Assembly: GCA_034933305.1 (NCBI GenBank)
Contig: JAYFNU010000008.1
Coordinates: 62,001-126,000 of the forward strand
Reading direction: 5' to 3'
Source: JAYFNU01 sp034933305
GTDB taxonomy: Bacteria; Bacillota; Clostridia; Oscillospirales; Ruminococcaceae
DNA: 64,000 nt
Under the pieces are notes generated by a model. That model was not told the DNA's origin. It saw only the letters and a list, made by a program, of their open reading frames with translations, and ran no database searches. This document shows positions 27,040 to 35,586 of the stretch, in pieces (the first letter of the stretch is position 1; every line of letters begins with the position of its first letter). The position numbers and the translations under genes are program-made.

Positions 27040-28031
27040 AGCGCATTGCCGCCCGCAAGCAGCGCGGCGGCGTCCTCCCTGATCGTTTGCTGTTCCTCGT
27101 TTTCGCAGCACACCGCGCGCACCGCCGCGGCCGCGTCGGCGCGCCGCGCCGGGACGCCCTCGAGCGCCGCCGCGATGCGGCCGAAGAGCCCGGTCTCGAG
27201 CGCGTCGGAAAAAGCGCGCACGTCCGCCATGCGATCCCCGCGCGTATTCCAGCACAGTTCAAATCCGCCCCAGCCGAAGCGCCCGCGCAGCGTGTTCTCC
27301 GCCTTGTCGCCGCCCGCGTAGATCCACGCGCGCGAAGAAAAGCGCGGCTGGCGGCGCGCGATGTCCGCCTCGAACGCGGACGCGGGCACCGCGTCGGGCG
27401 CGCCGCCGTAGGCCGCCGCGAAGCTGTCGCGCAGCGCGCTGCCCACCGCCTGCGTCGTGATGCCGGCGCACAGCTGCGACAGCGTGCACACCCGCGCGCG
27501 CACCGAAGCGATGCCGCGCGCCGCGAGCTTGTCCGCCGGCGGCGTCAGGTAGCGCGCGAGCGCCGCGGCATCGGAGCGGATGAGCAGCGTGCCGTGGTGC
27601 AGCGACCGGCCGTTCGACCGGCAAAACGCGTTGCCGGAAAACTTGCGCCCGCCCGCCTCGATGTCGTTGCGCCCCGTCGGCGCAGCTTCTATACCGAATG
27701 TATTTACGGCATCTGTGATTACTTTAAGTTGTTTCTGCACGTCGTAGCGCGCATCGCCGGCGACGAAGGTGAAATTGAGATTGCCGGCGTCGTGATAGAC
27801 GGCGCCGCCGCCGGAGATGCGCCGCGCGACAAAGCCGCCCTCCCGTTCGAGCAGGGCGGCATTGCACTCGCTGAGGACATTCTGGTTGCGGCCGACGACG
27901 ACGGTGCGGTCGTTGCGCCACAGATACAGCGCAACGGCGTCCGCAGGCAGCGTTTCGAACAGCGCTTCCTCGAGCGCCTGGTTGCGGTAGGGAAACAGAC
28001 CGTCGGCCTCGACAAAAAGCAGCTCGCTCAT
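27036..28031 (-). CDS. lplA: Lipoate-protein ligase
   Basis: 331 residues. It shows the ligase core RRISGGGAVYHDAGNLNFTF, the GRNDIEAGGRKFSGNAF segment and the lysine region typical of LplA, plus a C-terminal accessory domain. It attaches free lipoate (or octanoate) to the GcvH lysine. The 4-nt overlaps with gcvPB and lpd place it firmly in the glycine cleavage operon. Confidence 0.92.
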   Translation of the reverse strand: MSELLFVEADGLFPYRNQALEEALFETLPADAVALYLWRNDRTVVVGRNQNVLSECNAALLEREGGFVARRISGGGAVYHDAGNLNFTFVAGDARYDVQKQLKVITDAVNTFGIEAAPTGRNDIEAGGRKFSGNAFCRSNGRSLHHGTLLIRSDAAALARYLTPPADKLAARGIASVRARVCTLSQLCAGITTQAVGSALRDSFAAAYGGAPDAVPASAFEADIARRQPRFSSRAWIYAGGDKAENTLRGRFGWGGFELCWNTRGDRMADVRAFSDALETGLFGRIAAALEGVPARRADAAAAVRAVCCENEEQQTIREDAAALLAGGNAL

Positions 28032-29467
28032 GCGCCGAAATCGTAGCGCAGACGCGGCTCCCGCGCGGCGGTCACCTCGTCCGGGCGGCCGATGGGGGTC
28101 GCCGCGGGGGCCGCGTGGAGCGCGGCGGGATCGCTGTGGGCGAGCGCGAAGATCTCGCGCATGGCATCGGCCGCGGCCTCGAGCGTTTCGGGCCCCTCGG
28201 TCTCGGTGGGCTCGAACATGAGCGCCTCGTGCACGATGAGCGGGAAATACATCGTCGGCGGATGCATGCCGTAGTCGAGCAGCTTTTTGGCCACGTCCAT
28301 CGCCGACACGCCCGTCTCCTGTTTAAGTCCCGCGAGCGTCAGCACGAATTCGTGCATGCAGCGCCCCGGATAGGCGGGCTCGTACGCCGCCTCGAGCAGA
28401 TGCTTGAGATAGTTGGCGTTGAGCACGGCGTTTTCCGCCGCCTCGGGGATGCCCTCGCGCCCGAGCGTGAGGATGTACGCGAGCGCCCGCACGACGACGA
28501 GGAAATTGCCGTAGAACGACCGGACGCTGCCGACGCTCTTTTCGGGCATTTCGAACCCGAAGCGTCCGTCGGGCAGCTCGATCGCGTGGTACAGCGGCAG
28601 GAAGGGGCGCAGGAAATCCTTGCAGCCGCATGCGCCGCTGCCCGGGCCGCCGCCGCCGTGCGGCGTCGCGAAGGTCTTGTGCAGATTGAGGTGCACGACG
28701 TCGAAGCCCATGTCGCCGGGGCGCACGATGCCCATGACGGCGTTGAGATTGGCGCCGTCGTAATAGCACAGGCCGCCCGCGCCGTGGACGAGGCGGGTGA
28801 TCTCGAGAATATTTTTGTCGAAGACGCCGACGGTGTTGGGGTTCGTCAGCATGAGGCCCGCGACCTCGTCGGACAGCGCCGCACGCAGCGCCGCGAGGTC
28901 GACGCAGCCGTCCGGACCGGACGGCAGGGACACGACCTGCATGCCGTTCATGGCCGCGGACGCGGGGTTCGTGCCGTGCGCGGAGTCGGGCACGAGGATC
29001 CGGGTGCGCTTCGCGTCGCCGCGGGCGCGGTGGTAGGCCTTGATGAGCAGCAGGCCGGTGAACTCCCCGTGGGCGCCCGCGGCCGGCTGGAAGGTCATGG
29101 CGTCCATGCCGGTGACCGCGCACAGCGCTTTTTCGGCGGCGCACAGCACGGCGAGACAGCCCTGCGCGGTTTCGGCGGGCTGCAGAGGATGGATGCGCGT
29201 GAAGCCCGGCAGCGCCGCCGCTTCCTCGTCGGCGCGCGGGTTGTATTTCATCGTGCACGAGCCGAGCGGATAGAAGCCGTCGTTGACGCCGAAGGTCTGC
29301 TTCGCAAGCTCGGTGTAATGCCGCGACACGTCCGTCTCGGACAGCTCCGGCAGGCGCGGCGGCGCGGCGCGCAGCAGCGTCTTGTCGAAATCATAGGCGG
29401 GCACGTCGCACGCGGGCAGGATGGACAGGCGGCGTCCGGGGACGCTGCGTTCAAACAACAGCTTCAT
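28028..29467 (-). CDS. gcvPB: Glycine dehydrogenase (decarboxylating) subunit 2
   Basis: 479 residues. The PLP lysine is in HLNLHKTFATPHGGGGPGSG; LVPDSAHGTNPASA and the YPLGSCTMKYNP segment are typical of the beta subunit of two-part P protein. Together with GcvPA it decarboxylates glycine and loads the aminomethyl group on lipoyl-GcvH. ATG 29467 overlaps the gcvPA stop. Confidence 0.96.
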   Translation of the reverse strand: MKLLFERSVPGRRLSILPACDVPAYDFDKTLLRAAPPRLPELSETDVSRHYTELAKQTFGVNDGFYPLGSCTMKYNPRADEEAAALPGFTRIHPLQPAETAQGCLAVLCAAEKALCAVTGMDAMTFQPAAGAHGEFTGLLLIKAYHRARGDAKRTRILVPDSAHGTNPASAAMNGMQVVSLPSGPDGCVDLAALRAALSDEVAGLMLTNPNTVGVFDKNILEITRLVHGAGGLCYYDGANLNAVMGIVRPGDMGFDVVHLNLHKTFATPHGGGGPGSGACGCKDFLRPFLPLYHAIELPDGRFGFEMPEKSVGSVRSFYGNFLVVVRALAYILTLGREGIPEAAENAVLNANYLKHLLEAAYEPAYPGRCMHEFVLTLAGLKQETGVSAMDVAKKLLDYGMHPPTMYFPLIVHEALMFEPTETEGPETLEAAADAMREIFALAHSDPAALHAAPAATPIGRPDEVTAAREPRLRYDFGA

Positions 29468-30777
29468 TTCGACGCCTCCTTTATCGCCGCGACGAGCGCG
29501 TCGATGTCGGCCCTCGTGTTCTTTTCGGTGCAGCACCAGAGGATCTCGGTGTCGGACAGCGGCAGGCCCGGCAGGATGTCTCCCCGCTCGAGATTTTCAC
29601 ACAGCGCCCGCGCGCCGCGGCTGACCGTCACGAACTCGTTGAAGAATTCGCCCTTGTAGGCGAGCGAGAAGCCGTCGAGCGCGCACAGGCGCGCGGCGAG
29701 CGCATGGGCCTTCGCGGCGCACTGGCGCGCCGCTTCGGCGAGTCCCCCGGGCCCCATCGCCGCGAGATAGGCCGACGCGGTCATCGCGCACAGCGCCTCG
29801 TTCGAGCAGATGTTGGAGGAGGCCTTTTCGCGGCGGAGGTGCTGCTCGCGGGCCTGCAGCGTCAGCACGAAGGCGCGGCGCCCCGCGGCGTCGGTCGTCT
29901 CGCCGACGATGCGGCCGGGCAGGCGGCGCATCATCTCCCGCTTCGTCGTCATGAAGCCGAGATACGGCCCGCCGAACGACAGCGGCAGCCCGAGCGGCTG
30001 CCCCTCGCCGACGGCGACGTCGGCGCCGAGCGCGCCGGGCGTCTCGAGGATGCCCAGCGAAATGGGCTCGCAGAAGAGCACGAGCTTTGCGCCCGCGCCG
30101 TGGACGAGCTCCGCGAGCGCGCGCACATCCTCGATGAGGCCGAAATAATTGGTGTACGGCGCGATGACGCAGGCCGTCTCGTCGCCGAGCAGCGCCGCGA
30201 GGGCCTCTTTGTCGGTGCAGCCCTCCTTCACCGGCGCGACGTCGAGCGGCGTGTCGGAGCCGAAGCAGTAGGTGCGCACCGTCTCGATGACCATCGGCGC
30301 GCAGCTGCCGCAGATGACCGCCCGCCTGCGCCGGCGCTCGGCGCACATGGCGACCGACTCGGCCGCGGCGCTCGCGCCGTCGTAGACCGACGCGTTCGAT
30401 ACGTCCATGCCCGTCAGCTCGCACATCTGGGTCTGGTATTCGAAAATAGACTGCAGCACGCCCTGGCTGATCTCGGCCTGGTACGGCGTGTAGGCGGTCA
30501 GAAACTCCTCCTTCGAGGTGACGCTTTTGACGATCGCGGGGATGTAGTGATCGTAGGCGCCCGCCCCGCGGAAAATGCTCTTATAGATCTTGTTCGCGCC
30601 GGCATACGCCGCCATGACCGCGGCGACCTCCAGCTCGCTCCTGCCCGGTTCGAGCGGCAGCGGGCCCACGAACATGCTCTGCGGCACATTGTCGTAGAGC
30701 GCGCGCGGCGACGTCACGCCGAGCGCCGCGAGCATCTTCTCCCGCTCGGCCGGCGTCGAGGGAACGTAGCTTCCCAT
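29464..30777 (-). CDS. gcvPA: Glycine dehydrogenase (decarboxylating) subunit 1
   Basis: 437 residues, the alpha half of split P protein: MGSYVPSTPAEREKMLAALG, YTPYQAEISQGVLQSIFEYQ and EKASSNICSNEALCAM are diagnostic. It pairs with GcvPB. It lies 32 nt downstream of gcvH. Confidence 0.96.
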   Translation of the reverse strand: MGSYVPSTPAEREKMLAALGVTSPRALYDNVPQSMFVGPLPLEPGRSELEVAAVMAAYAGANKIYKSIFRGAGAYDHYIPAIVKSVTSKEEFLTAYTPYQAEISQGVLQSIFEYQTQMCELTGMDVSNASVYDGASAAAESVAMCAERRRRRAVICGSCAPMVIETVRTYCFGSDTPLDVAPVKEGCTDKEALAALLGDETACVIAPYTNYFGLIEDVRALAELVHGAGAKLVLFCEPISLGILETPGALGADVAVGEGQPLGLPLSFGGPYLGFMTTKREMMRRLPGRIVGETTDAAGRRAFVLTLQAREQHLRREKASSNICSNEALCAMTASAYLAAMGPGGLAEAARQCAAKAHALAARLCALDGFSLAYKGEFFNEFVTVSRGARALCENLERGDILPGLPLSDTEILWCCTEKNTRADIDALVAAIKEASK

Positions 30778-30809
30778 GCGAAAGCCCCCTTCTTATTTGA
30801 TTGACCGCG

Positions 30810-31190
30810 TCAGTGCGCGGACGCCGCGCAGTGCGCTTCGTACGCCTGCGCCGACAGCAGTTCCGCCGTGTCCGTGACGTCGCCGACTTCGACGAACCAC
30901 GCGCCGTACGGATCGGCGTTGATGGTCTGCGGCGCGTCGAGCAGCGCCTCGTTGACGGCGACGACCGTCCCCGTCACGGGGCTGTAAATGTCGGACACCG
31001 CCTTGACCGACTCGACGTCGGCAAAGACCTCGCCCGCCGTCACGGGATCGCCCGCCTGCGGCAGGTTGACGAAGACGAGATCGCCGAGCTCCGACTGCGC
31101 GAAGTCGGAGATGCCGATCTTCACGGTGTCCCCCTCCCGGCTGAGCCATTCGTGCGTCTTCGCGTATTGCAGTTCCTTCGGATAATTCAT
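30810..31190 (-). CDS. gcvH: Glycine cleavage system H protein
   Basis: 126 residues. The lipoylated lysine is K63 in DVESVKAVSDIYSPVTG. ATG 31190 was chosen because GGAGG lies 6 nt upstream and the protein then begins MNYPKELQYAKTHEWL, the family start. H protein shuttles the aminomethyl group between P, T and L proteins. Confidence 0.96.
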   Translation of the reverse strand: MNYPKELQYAKTHEWLSREGDTVKIGISDFAQSELGDLVFVNLPQAGDPVTAGEVFADVESVKAVSDIYSPVTGTVVAVNEALLDAPQTINADPYGAWFVEVGDVTDTAELLSAQAYEAHCAASAH

Positions 31191-31229
31191 AAACGCCTCC
31201 AGCATAAAATAATTTCAGCAGCAGACGGG

Positions 31230-32318
31230 CTATTTCGCCCGCTTGTAGAAGGGCAGCGGCACGACTTCGACCTCGACGCGGCGTCCGCGGACGTCGGCCT
31301 CGAGCTTCGTGCCGGCGGCGGCATGCGCCTTGTCGACGAGCGCCATGGCCACGGGATAGCCGAGGAAGGGCGCATGGGTTCCCGAGGTGGAGCGGCCGAC
31401 GGGCGCGGCGCCGTCCCAGATGTCGCAGTGCTCGCGCACGATGCCGCGGCCGGTGACCCGCAGCCCGACGCGGCAGACGGCCGGCATCCCCTTCGCGAGC
31501 AGCGCCGCCCGGCCGACGAAATCGGCCTTTTCCATTTTGACGCCGAAATCGAGTCCCGTCTCGAGCGGCGTGATCGTCTCGTCCATCTCGTGGCCGTACA
31601 GCGGCATCGCCGCTTCCAGCCGCAGCGTGTCGCGCGCGCCGAGCCCGCAGGGCAGCAGGCCGTCCGCCGCGCCCGCGGCGAGCAGCGCGTTCCACACCGC
31701 CGGCGCGTCGGCGTTCGCCACGTAGATTTCATAGCCGAGCTCGCCGGTGTAGCCCGTGCGCGAGACGACCGCCTCAGCGCCCGCGACGCGCACGCCGTGC
31801 CGGAACGTGTAATACTTTTCGGGGATGTCGCCCTCGGCGCACACCCGCAGCAGGATCTGGCGGGACAGCGGTCCCTGCAGCGCGACTTCCGCCGTTTCGT
31901 CCGAGATGTCCGTGAAGCGCACGTCGCCCGACAGGTGCGCGCGCATCCACGCGACGTCCTTGTCCCGGTTGCCGGCGTTGACGACCACCATGTACTTTTC
32001 GGGGCCGTATTTGTAGACGATCAGATCGTCGACGCACCCGCCCGCGTCGTTGCACATGACGCTGTAGCGGACCTTCCCGTCCGGCATGTCCGTGAAATCG
32101 TTCGTCAGCAGCGCGTTGAGGTTGGCGAGCGCGTCGGGTCCCTCGTACAGCACCTCGCCCATGTGCGACACGTCGAACAGGCCCGCTTTTTCGCGCACGG
32201 CCATGTGCTCGGCGATGACGCCCGCGCCGTACTGGACCGGCAGCAGCCATCCCGCAAAGGGCACGATCTTTCCGCCGAGCTTTTCGTGTTCCGCATACAG
32301 CGGCGTTTTCCGTTCCAT
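31230..32318 (-). CDS. gcvT: Aminomethyltransferase (glycine cleavage T protein)
   Basis: 362 residues. It shows the folate-binding T-protein pattern: LFDVSHMGEV, YSVMCNDAGGCVDDLIVYK, SRTGYTGELGYEIYV and LRLEAAMPLYGHEMD. It releases ammonia and transfers the methylene to tetrahydrofolate. First gene of gcvT-gcvH-gcvPA-gcvPB-lplA-lpd. Confidence 0.96.
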   Translation of the reverse strand: MERKTPLYAEHEKLGGKIVPFAGWLLPVQYGAGVIAEHMAVREKAGLFDVSHMGEVLYEGPDALANLNALLTNDFTDMPDGKVRYSVMCNDAGGCVDDLIVYKYGPEKYMVVVNAGNRDKDVAWMRAHLSGDVRFTDISDETAEVALQGPLSRQILLRVCAEGDIPEKYYTFRHGVRVAGAEAVVSRTGYTGELGYEIYVANADAPAVWNALLAAGAADGLLPCGLGARDTLRLEAAMPLYGHEMDETITPLETGLDFGVKMEKADFVGRAALLAKGMPAVCRVGLRVTGRGIVREHCDIWDGAAPVGRSTSGTHAPFLGYPVAMALVDKAHAAAGTKLEADVRGRRVEVEVVPLPFYKRAK

Positions 32319-32355
32319 GCGATCTCCCCTTTTCCACTATTCTATTCCTGTTTCA

Positions 32356-32384
32356 AGTGTAGCAATCCCCCCGCCGCGCGTCAA
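32356..32384 (-). promoter_or_regulatory. Promoter of the glycine cleavage operon
   Basis: On the minus strand TTGACG (32379-32384), a 17-nt spacer and TACACT (32356-32361). The leader to gcvT is only about 30 nt, too short to hold a glycine riboswitch. Confidence 0.7.
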
Positions 32385-32462
32385 TGAACGGGATTGCCGA
32401 AAATTTCCGCGATTTCTCTACAAAACAACAAGGGCGCCCGAGGGAGTCCGCTGCACACGGAC

Positions 32463-32502
32463 AAAAAAACGCCGGAGCGGACGTGCCGCCGGCGTCTTTT
32501 TT
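32463..32502. terminator. Bidirectional intrinsic terminator downstream of rqcH
   Basis: AAAAAAACGCCGG and CCGGCGTCTTTTTT flank a 13-nt partly paired loop. On the minus strand it ends rqcH transcription about 140 nt after the stop. Confidence 0.85.
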
Positions 32503-32643
32503 GGGTATTCGGCAGCCGCGCTCGCGCCGGCCGGACACAAGGCCGACACAGAGCCCGCGCACGTCGAAGCCGGGGATATTTTCGCGGTTGAGACCGATCA
32601 TGTCGGCGTGGGAGATGCCGCGCCTGCGTCATCTCCGCTCCCT
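32503..32643 (-). other. Unexplained rqcH 3' region with a hairpin
   Basis: On the minus strand a 7-bp hairpin (32611-32617 with 32630-32636, GGAGATG/CATCTCC) follows the rqcH stop. A frame beginning MIGLNRENIPGFDVRG at 32601 is open but runs through the terminator into low-complexity sequence and has no family I know. It could be a gene remnant or simply a 3' untranslated region. Confidence 0.3.
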
Positions 32644-34389
32644 TTATTTCTCGGCGAGCGCCTCGACGGTCTTTTCGTCGGGCGTCACGTAGGCGGTCGA
32701 ATAGTTCTCGTAATAGACCATGCCGGTCCGCTGGCCGACGGCCTTCTTGACGTTCTTCACGGGCGCGTAGTCGACCGCCACGCGCTCGCCGCCGCGCAGC
32801 GCGCTGTGGTACGCGGCGATCATGGCGGCCTGCGTGTAAGCGAGCGCGGACGGCTCGCGGCCGTCCGTCTGCAGCACGACGTGGCTGCCGCTCGCGTCCT
32901 TGACGTGGAACCAGATGTCCCGCTTGTCGGCGAGCCGCAGCGTCAGCTTTTCGTTCGCCGCGTTGTTCCGTCCGGCGCGCACGGCGCAGCCGTCGCTCGT
33001 GCGGTAGAGCGCATACTCGCCCGTGCGGCGCTGCTTTTTCTGCTCCTTGTACTTGAACCCGCGCAGATAGCCGGCGTCCTTGAGCTCCCGGCGGATGAGC
33101 AGGAAATCCTCCTCCGAGCGCGCCTCCGTGATCTCGTATTTGACCGACGCGAGATACTCGATCTCCTGCTCGCCCTGCTCGATGAGCGACGCGAGCATTT
33201 TCGCGGCCGTCGTCAGCTTGCGGTATTCCTTGTAATATTTCTGAGCGTTCTCGTTGGGCGTCTTGGCCGTGTCGAGCGGCACGTCGACCGTCTCGCCCGT
33301 GTAGTAGTTGAGCAGCCGAACGGACGGCATGCCCTTCCCGACGGCGTGCAGATTGGCCGTCAGCAGCTCGCCGTACAGCCGTTTCTCCTCGGCCCGCCCG
33401 GTGTCAAGCAGCTCCTGCCGCCGCGCCGCCAGCTTGCGGACCGCGCGGTCGTACAGCGACCCGACCTGCTTTTGCAGGTCGCTCGAGCGCGTGCGCGCGC
33501 GCTCGGCGCGGTCCCGCTCGAGATAGTACGCGTCGAGGAGGCTGCTCGCGGTATCGAAGCGCACCGAGGTCAGCCCCGCGTACTGGGTCAGCTCGATGAA
33601 GCTGAACTCGACGGGCTTTTTGCCGTCGTAGACGATGGACAGATATTCCCCCTCGCCGGCGGCCGCGCCGCGTACCTGCGCGAGGACCGCGCGCAGCGCG
33701 GCGGCCTGCGCGGGCGTCAGGCGGTCCGCGTCGGGGTCGGCGGGATCGGTGCGGCGCGCGATCTCGCGGCAGACGGCGGGGCAAAGCCCCGCGATGCTGT
33801 CGAGCAGCGCGGCCGACAGCGGCTTCTGCTTTTTCTGCACGGCGGCGAGGATGGCCGCGTCGTCCGCTTCGGCGAAGGACAGCTTGCCGGCCTGCGCGGG
33901 CGGCATGGTGAACGGGACGCCCGGCAGCAGCTGCCGCACGTCGGAGTGGTCGAAGTCGATGCGCTTGAGCGCGTCGATGACCCTGCCCTCGCCCACGAGC
34001 ACGATGTTGCTGTAGCGGCCCATCGACTCGACGCTCAGCGTCAGCCGCACGCGGTCGCCGAGCTCGCTCGTCGCGTCGAAATCGACGAACAGGATGCGCT
34101 CCCCCGGCGCGGCATGGATGGCCGCGACGCGCGCGGTGCCGAGATATTTGCGCAGCAGCATGCAGAAGCCCGGCGGCACCGCCGGATTGTCGAATTCCTC
34201 CCGCGTGATGTGGATGCGCGACGCGCCCGGGCGCGCCGAAATGAAAAGGCGGAAGCTGTCCGTCTGCGTGCGCAGCGCGAAGACGGCCTCGTCGCGCGCC
34301 GGCATGTAGATCTTGTCTACCCGGGCGCCCGCGAGCGCGCGGTCGAGCTCCTGCGCCGTATAGGAAAGCATCGCGGCGTCGAGTGCCAT
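32644..34389 (-). CDS. rqcH: NFACT protein RqcH (Rqc2 homologue, ribosome quality control)
   Basis: 581 residues. The NFACT-N start is MALDAAMLSYTAQELDRALAGARVDKIYMP, a coiled-coil centre lies about 280-430, and the NFACT-R domain contains GRNNAANEKLTL and DIWFHVKDASGSHVVL. In Bacillus RqcH binds obstructed 50S subunits and adds C-terminal alanine tails. Older annotations call it fibronectin-binding protein. Length is normal. It lies downstream of the GlsB-like gene, separated by a terminator. Confidence 0.93.
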   Translation of the reverse strand: MALDAAMLSYTAQELDRALAGARVDKIYMPARDEAVFALRTQTDSFRLFISARPGASRIHITREEFDNPAVPPGFCMLLRKYLGTARVAAIHAAPGERILFVDFDATSELGDRVRLTLSVESMGRYSNIVLVGEGRVIDALKRIDFDHSDVRQLLPGVPFTMPPAQAGKLSFAEADDAAILAAVQKKQKPLSAALLDSIAGLCPAVCREIARRTDPADPDADRLTPAQAAALRAVLAQVRGAAAGEGEYLSIVYDGKKPVEFSFIELTQYAGLTSVRFDTASSLLDAYYLERDRAERARTRSSDLQKQVGSLYDRAVRKLAARRQELLDTGRAEEKRLYGELLTANLHAVGKGMPSVRLLNYYTGETVDVPLDTAKTPNENAQKYYKEYRKLTTAAKMLASLIEQGEQEIEYLASVKYEITEARSEEDFLLIRRELKDAGYLRGFKYKEQKKQRRTGEYALYRTSDGCAVRAGRNNAANEKLTLRLADKRDIWFHVKDASGSHVVLQTDGREPSALAYTQAAMIAAYHSALRGGERVAVDYAPVKNVKKAVGQRTGMVYYENYSTAYVTPDEKTVEALAEK

Positions 34390-34474
34390 GAAAAAACCTC
34401 CGAGCGCCGCAAAAATACGGCAGAATTTCAGTCCCCATTATACCGTCGCGGCGTCGGCGCGTCAATCGAACGAA

Positions 34475-34504
34475 AAAGGGCGTCCCGCCGCCGGGACGCC
34501 CTTT
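34475..34504 (-). terminator. Terminator of the GlsB/YeaQ gene
   Basis: AAAGGGCGTCCC and GGGACGCCCTTT pair perfectly (12 bp) around GCCGCC; on the minus strand TTTTTCG follows. It starts 15 nt after the stop codon. Confidence 0.92.
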
Positions 34505-34518
34505 CGCCGCAAAAAAGT

Positions 34519-34767
34519 TTATTTGTGCTTCTTGAAGATGAGCCGATAGAGCAGGACCAGCACGACGGCGCCGATGGCTCCCGTGATGATGCTGCCGATG
34601 ATGCCGCCGCCGAACGAGATGCCCAGCAGTCCGAACAGCCAGTTGCCGACAAGGCCGCCCGCGAGACCGATGAGGATGTTCCACAGGATGCTGCCCTTGC
34701 TGCCCACGAGCACGCCCGCGAGCCAGCCGGCAAGCGCGCCGACGACCAGAGAAATCAGAATTTCCAT
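34519..34767 (-). CDS. GlsB/YeaQ/YmgE family stress-response membrane protein
   Basis: 82 residues, three hydrophobic glycine-rich segments: LISLVVGALAGWLAGVLVG, ILIGLAGGLVGNWLFGLLG and IIGSIITGAIGAVVLVLLYR, then a basic tail. The family is a small stress-induced membrane protein of unknown activity. GAGGAGG precedes the ATG. Confidence 0.92.
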   Translation of the reverse strand: MEILISLVVGALAGWLAGVLVGSKGSILWNILIGLAGGLVGNWLFGLLGISFGGGIIGSIITGAIGAVVLVLLYRLIFKKHK

Positions 34768-34798
34768 AAACTAAAACCTCCTCGCTAATTTTGTCTAC

Positions 34799-34826
34799 AT
34801 TATAGCCCCCTTCAACTTAAATGCAA
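34799..34826 (-). promoter_or_regulatory. Promoter of the GlsB/YeaQ gene
   Basis: On the minus strand TTGCAT (34821-34826), a 16-nt spacer and a perfect TATAAT (34799-34804), 32 nt before the start. Confidence 0.75.
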
Positions 34827-34884
34827 CTGAATTTGAAAATTATTCCAGCCGAATGTGCGGAAAACGGCGGCAAATAAGCCGGTT

Positions 34885-35583
34885 TTACTCCCTTACGCGC
34901 ACCGCGACGACCGCGAGGCGCCCGTTTTCGACGTGGTGCGAGCAGGTCGACAGGGTCAGCAGAACGTCGCCGTAGCGCGGCCGCAGCGGGCTGTCGAACG
35001 CGGACAGCGACCGCACGCCCCGCACATACTCGTCGAACTCCTCCTCGCTGTCGAGCGACGCGTGCTGGTAGTATTTGAACACGACGTCCGTGCGGCTGTA
35101 GACCCGCGACAGAAAGACGGCGAAGACCTCGTAGTACGACGTCTCCTCGAGCGTGCTGAAGCGGATGCGCGGGTGGGCTTCGCGGTATTCGTCGTCGAGA
35201 TAGGATTTCAGCGAGCCGAACATCGTCCCGTCGCAGGTGTTGTGGCCGTAGATAAAATAGCCCCTTGCGCCGTCGGCGGGATCGCACGCCGCGTCGAGGA
35301 ACGGGACGCCGAAGATGTCGTATTTCCCGGCAACATTGCGGCGCAGGTATCGTTCCGGTTCGGCGGGCGTGTACATGACGGGATAGTCGATCGGCGTTCC
35401 CTCGATGCGAACCCAGCCCGCGACATCGGGATTGCGCCTGTGCAGCGCCGCGCAGGCCGCGGGCGGCGGGCTTTGGGCGGGCGCGGCGACCGTGTATGCG
35501 GCCGCCTGTTTTTCGGGCGTCCGCGGCGCGCAGCCCGAAAGCAGCAGGCAAACGGCGAACGCCGCGGCGAGGATGCGCCGCAT
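34885..35583 (-). CDS. srtB: Class B sortase, lipoprotein type
   Basis: 232 residues. The catalytic triad is readable: H114 in YGHNT, C214 in LSTCSHH and R222 in NGRLAVVAVR. The segments NPDVAGWVRIEGTPIDYPVM and RRNVAGKYDIFGVPFLD are typical of class B enzymes. The N-terminus ends LLLSGC with a lipobox cysteine at 18, so it may be held by a lipid rather than the usual transmembrane anchor. It begins 3 nt after the repeat protein, which is its probable substrate. Confidence 0.9.
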   Translation of the reverse strand: MRRILAAAFAVCLLLSGCAPRTPEKQAAAYTVAAPAQSPPPAACAALHRRNPDVAGWVRIEGTPIDYPVMYTPAEPERYLRRNVAGKYDIFGVPFLDAACDPADGARGYFIYGHNTCDGTMFGSLKSYLDDEYREAHPRIRFSTLEETSYYEVFAVFLSRVYSRTDVVFKYYQHASLDSEEEFDEYVRGVRSLSAFDSPLRPRYGDVLLTLSTCSHHVENGRLAVVAVRVRE

Positions 35584-35586
35584 ACG

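Noticed and set aside
32319..32360. Glycine riboswitch in front of gcvT
   Set aside because: The probable promoter leaves a leader of only about 30 nt, and no tandem glycine aptamer core is visible upstream.
32353..32601. An 82-residue gene after rqcH
   Set aside because: It crosses the rqcH terminator and ends in sequence without protein character. Kept only as an unexplained region.
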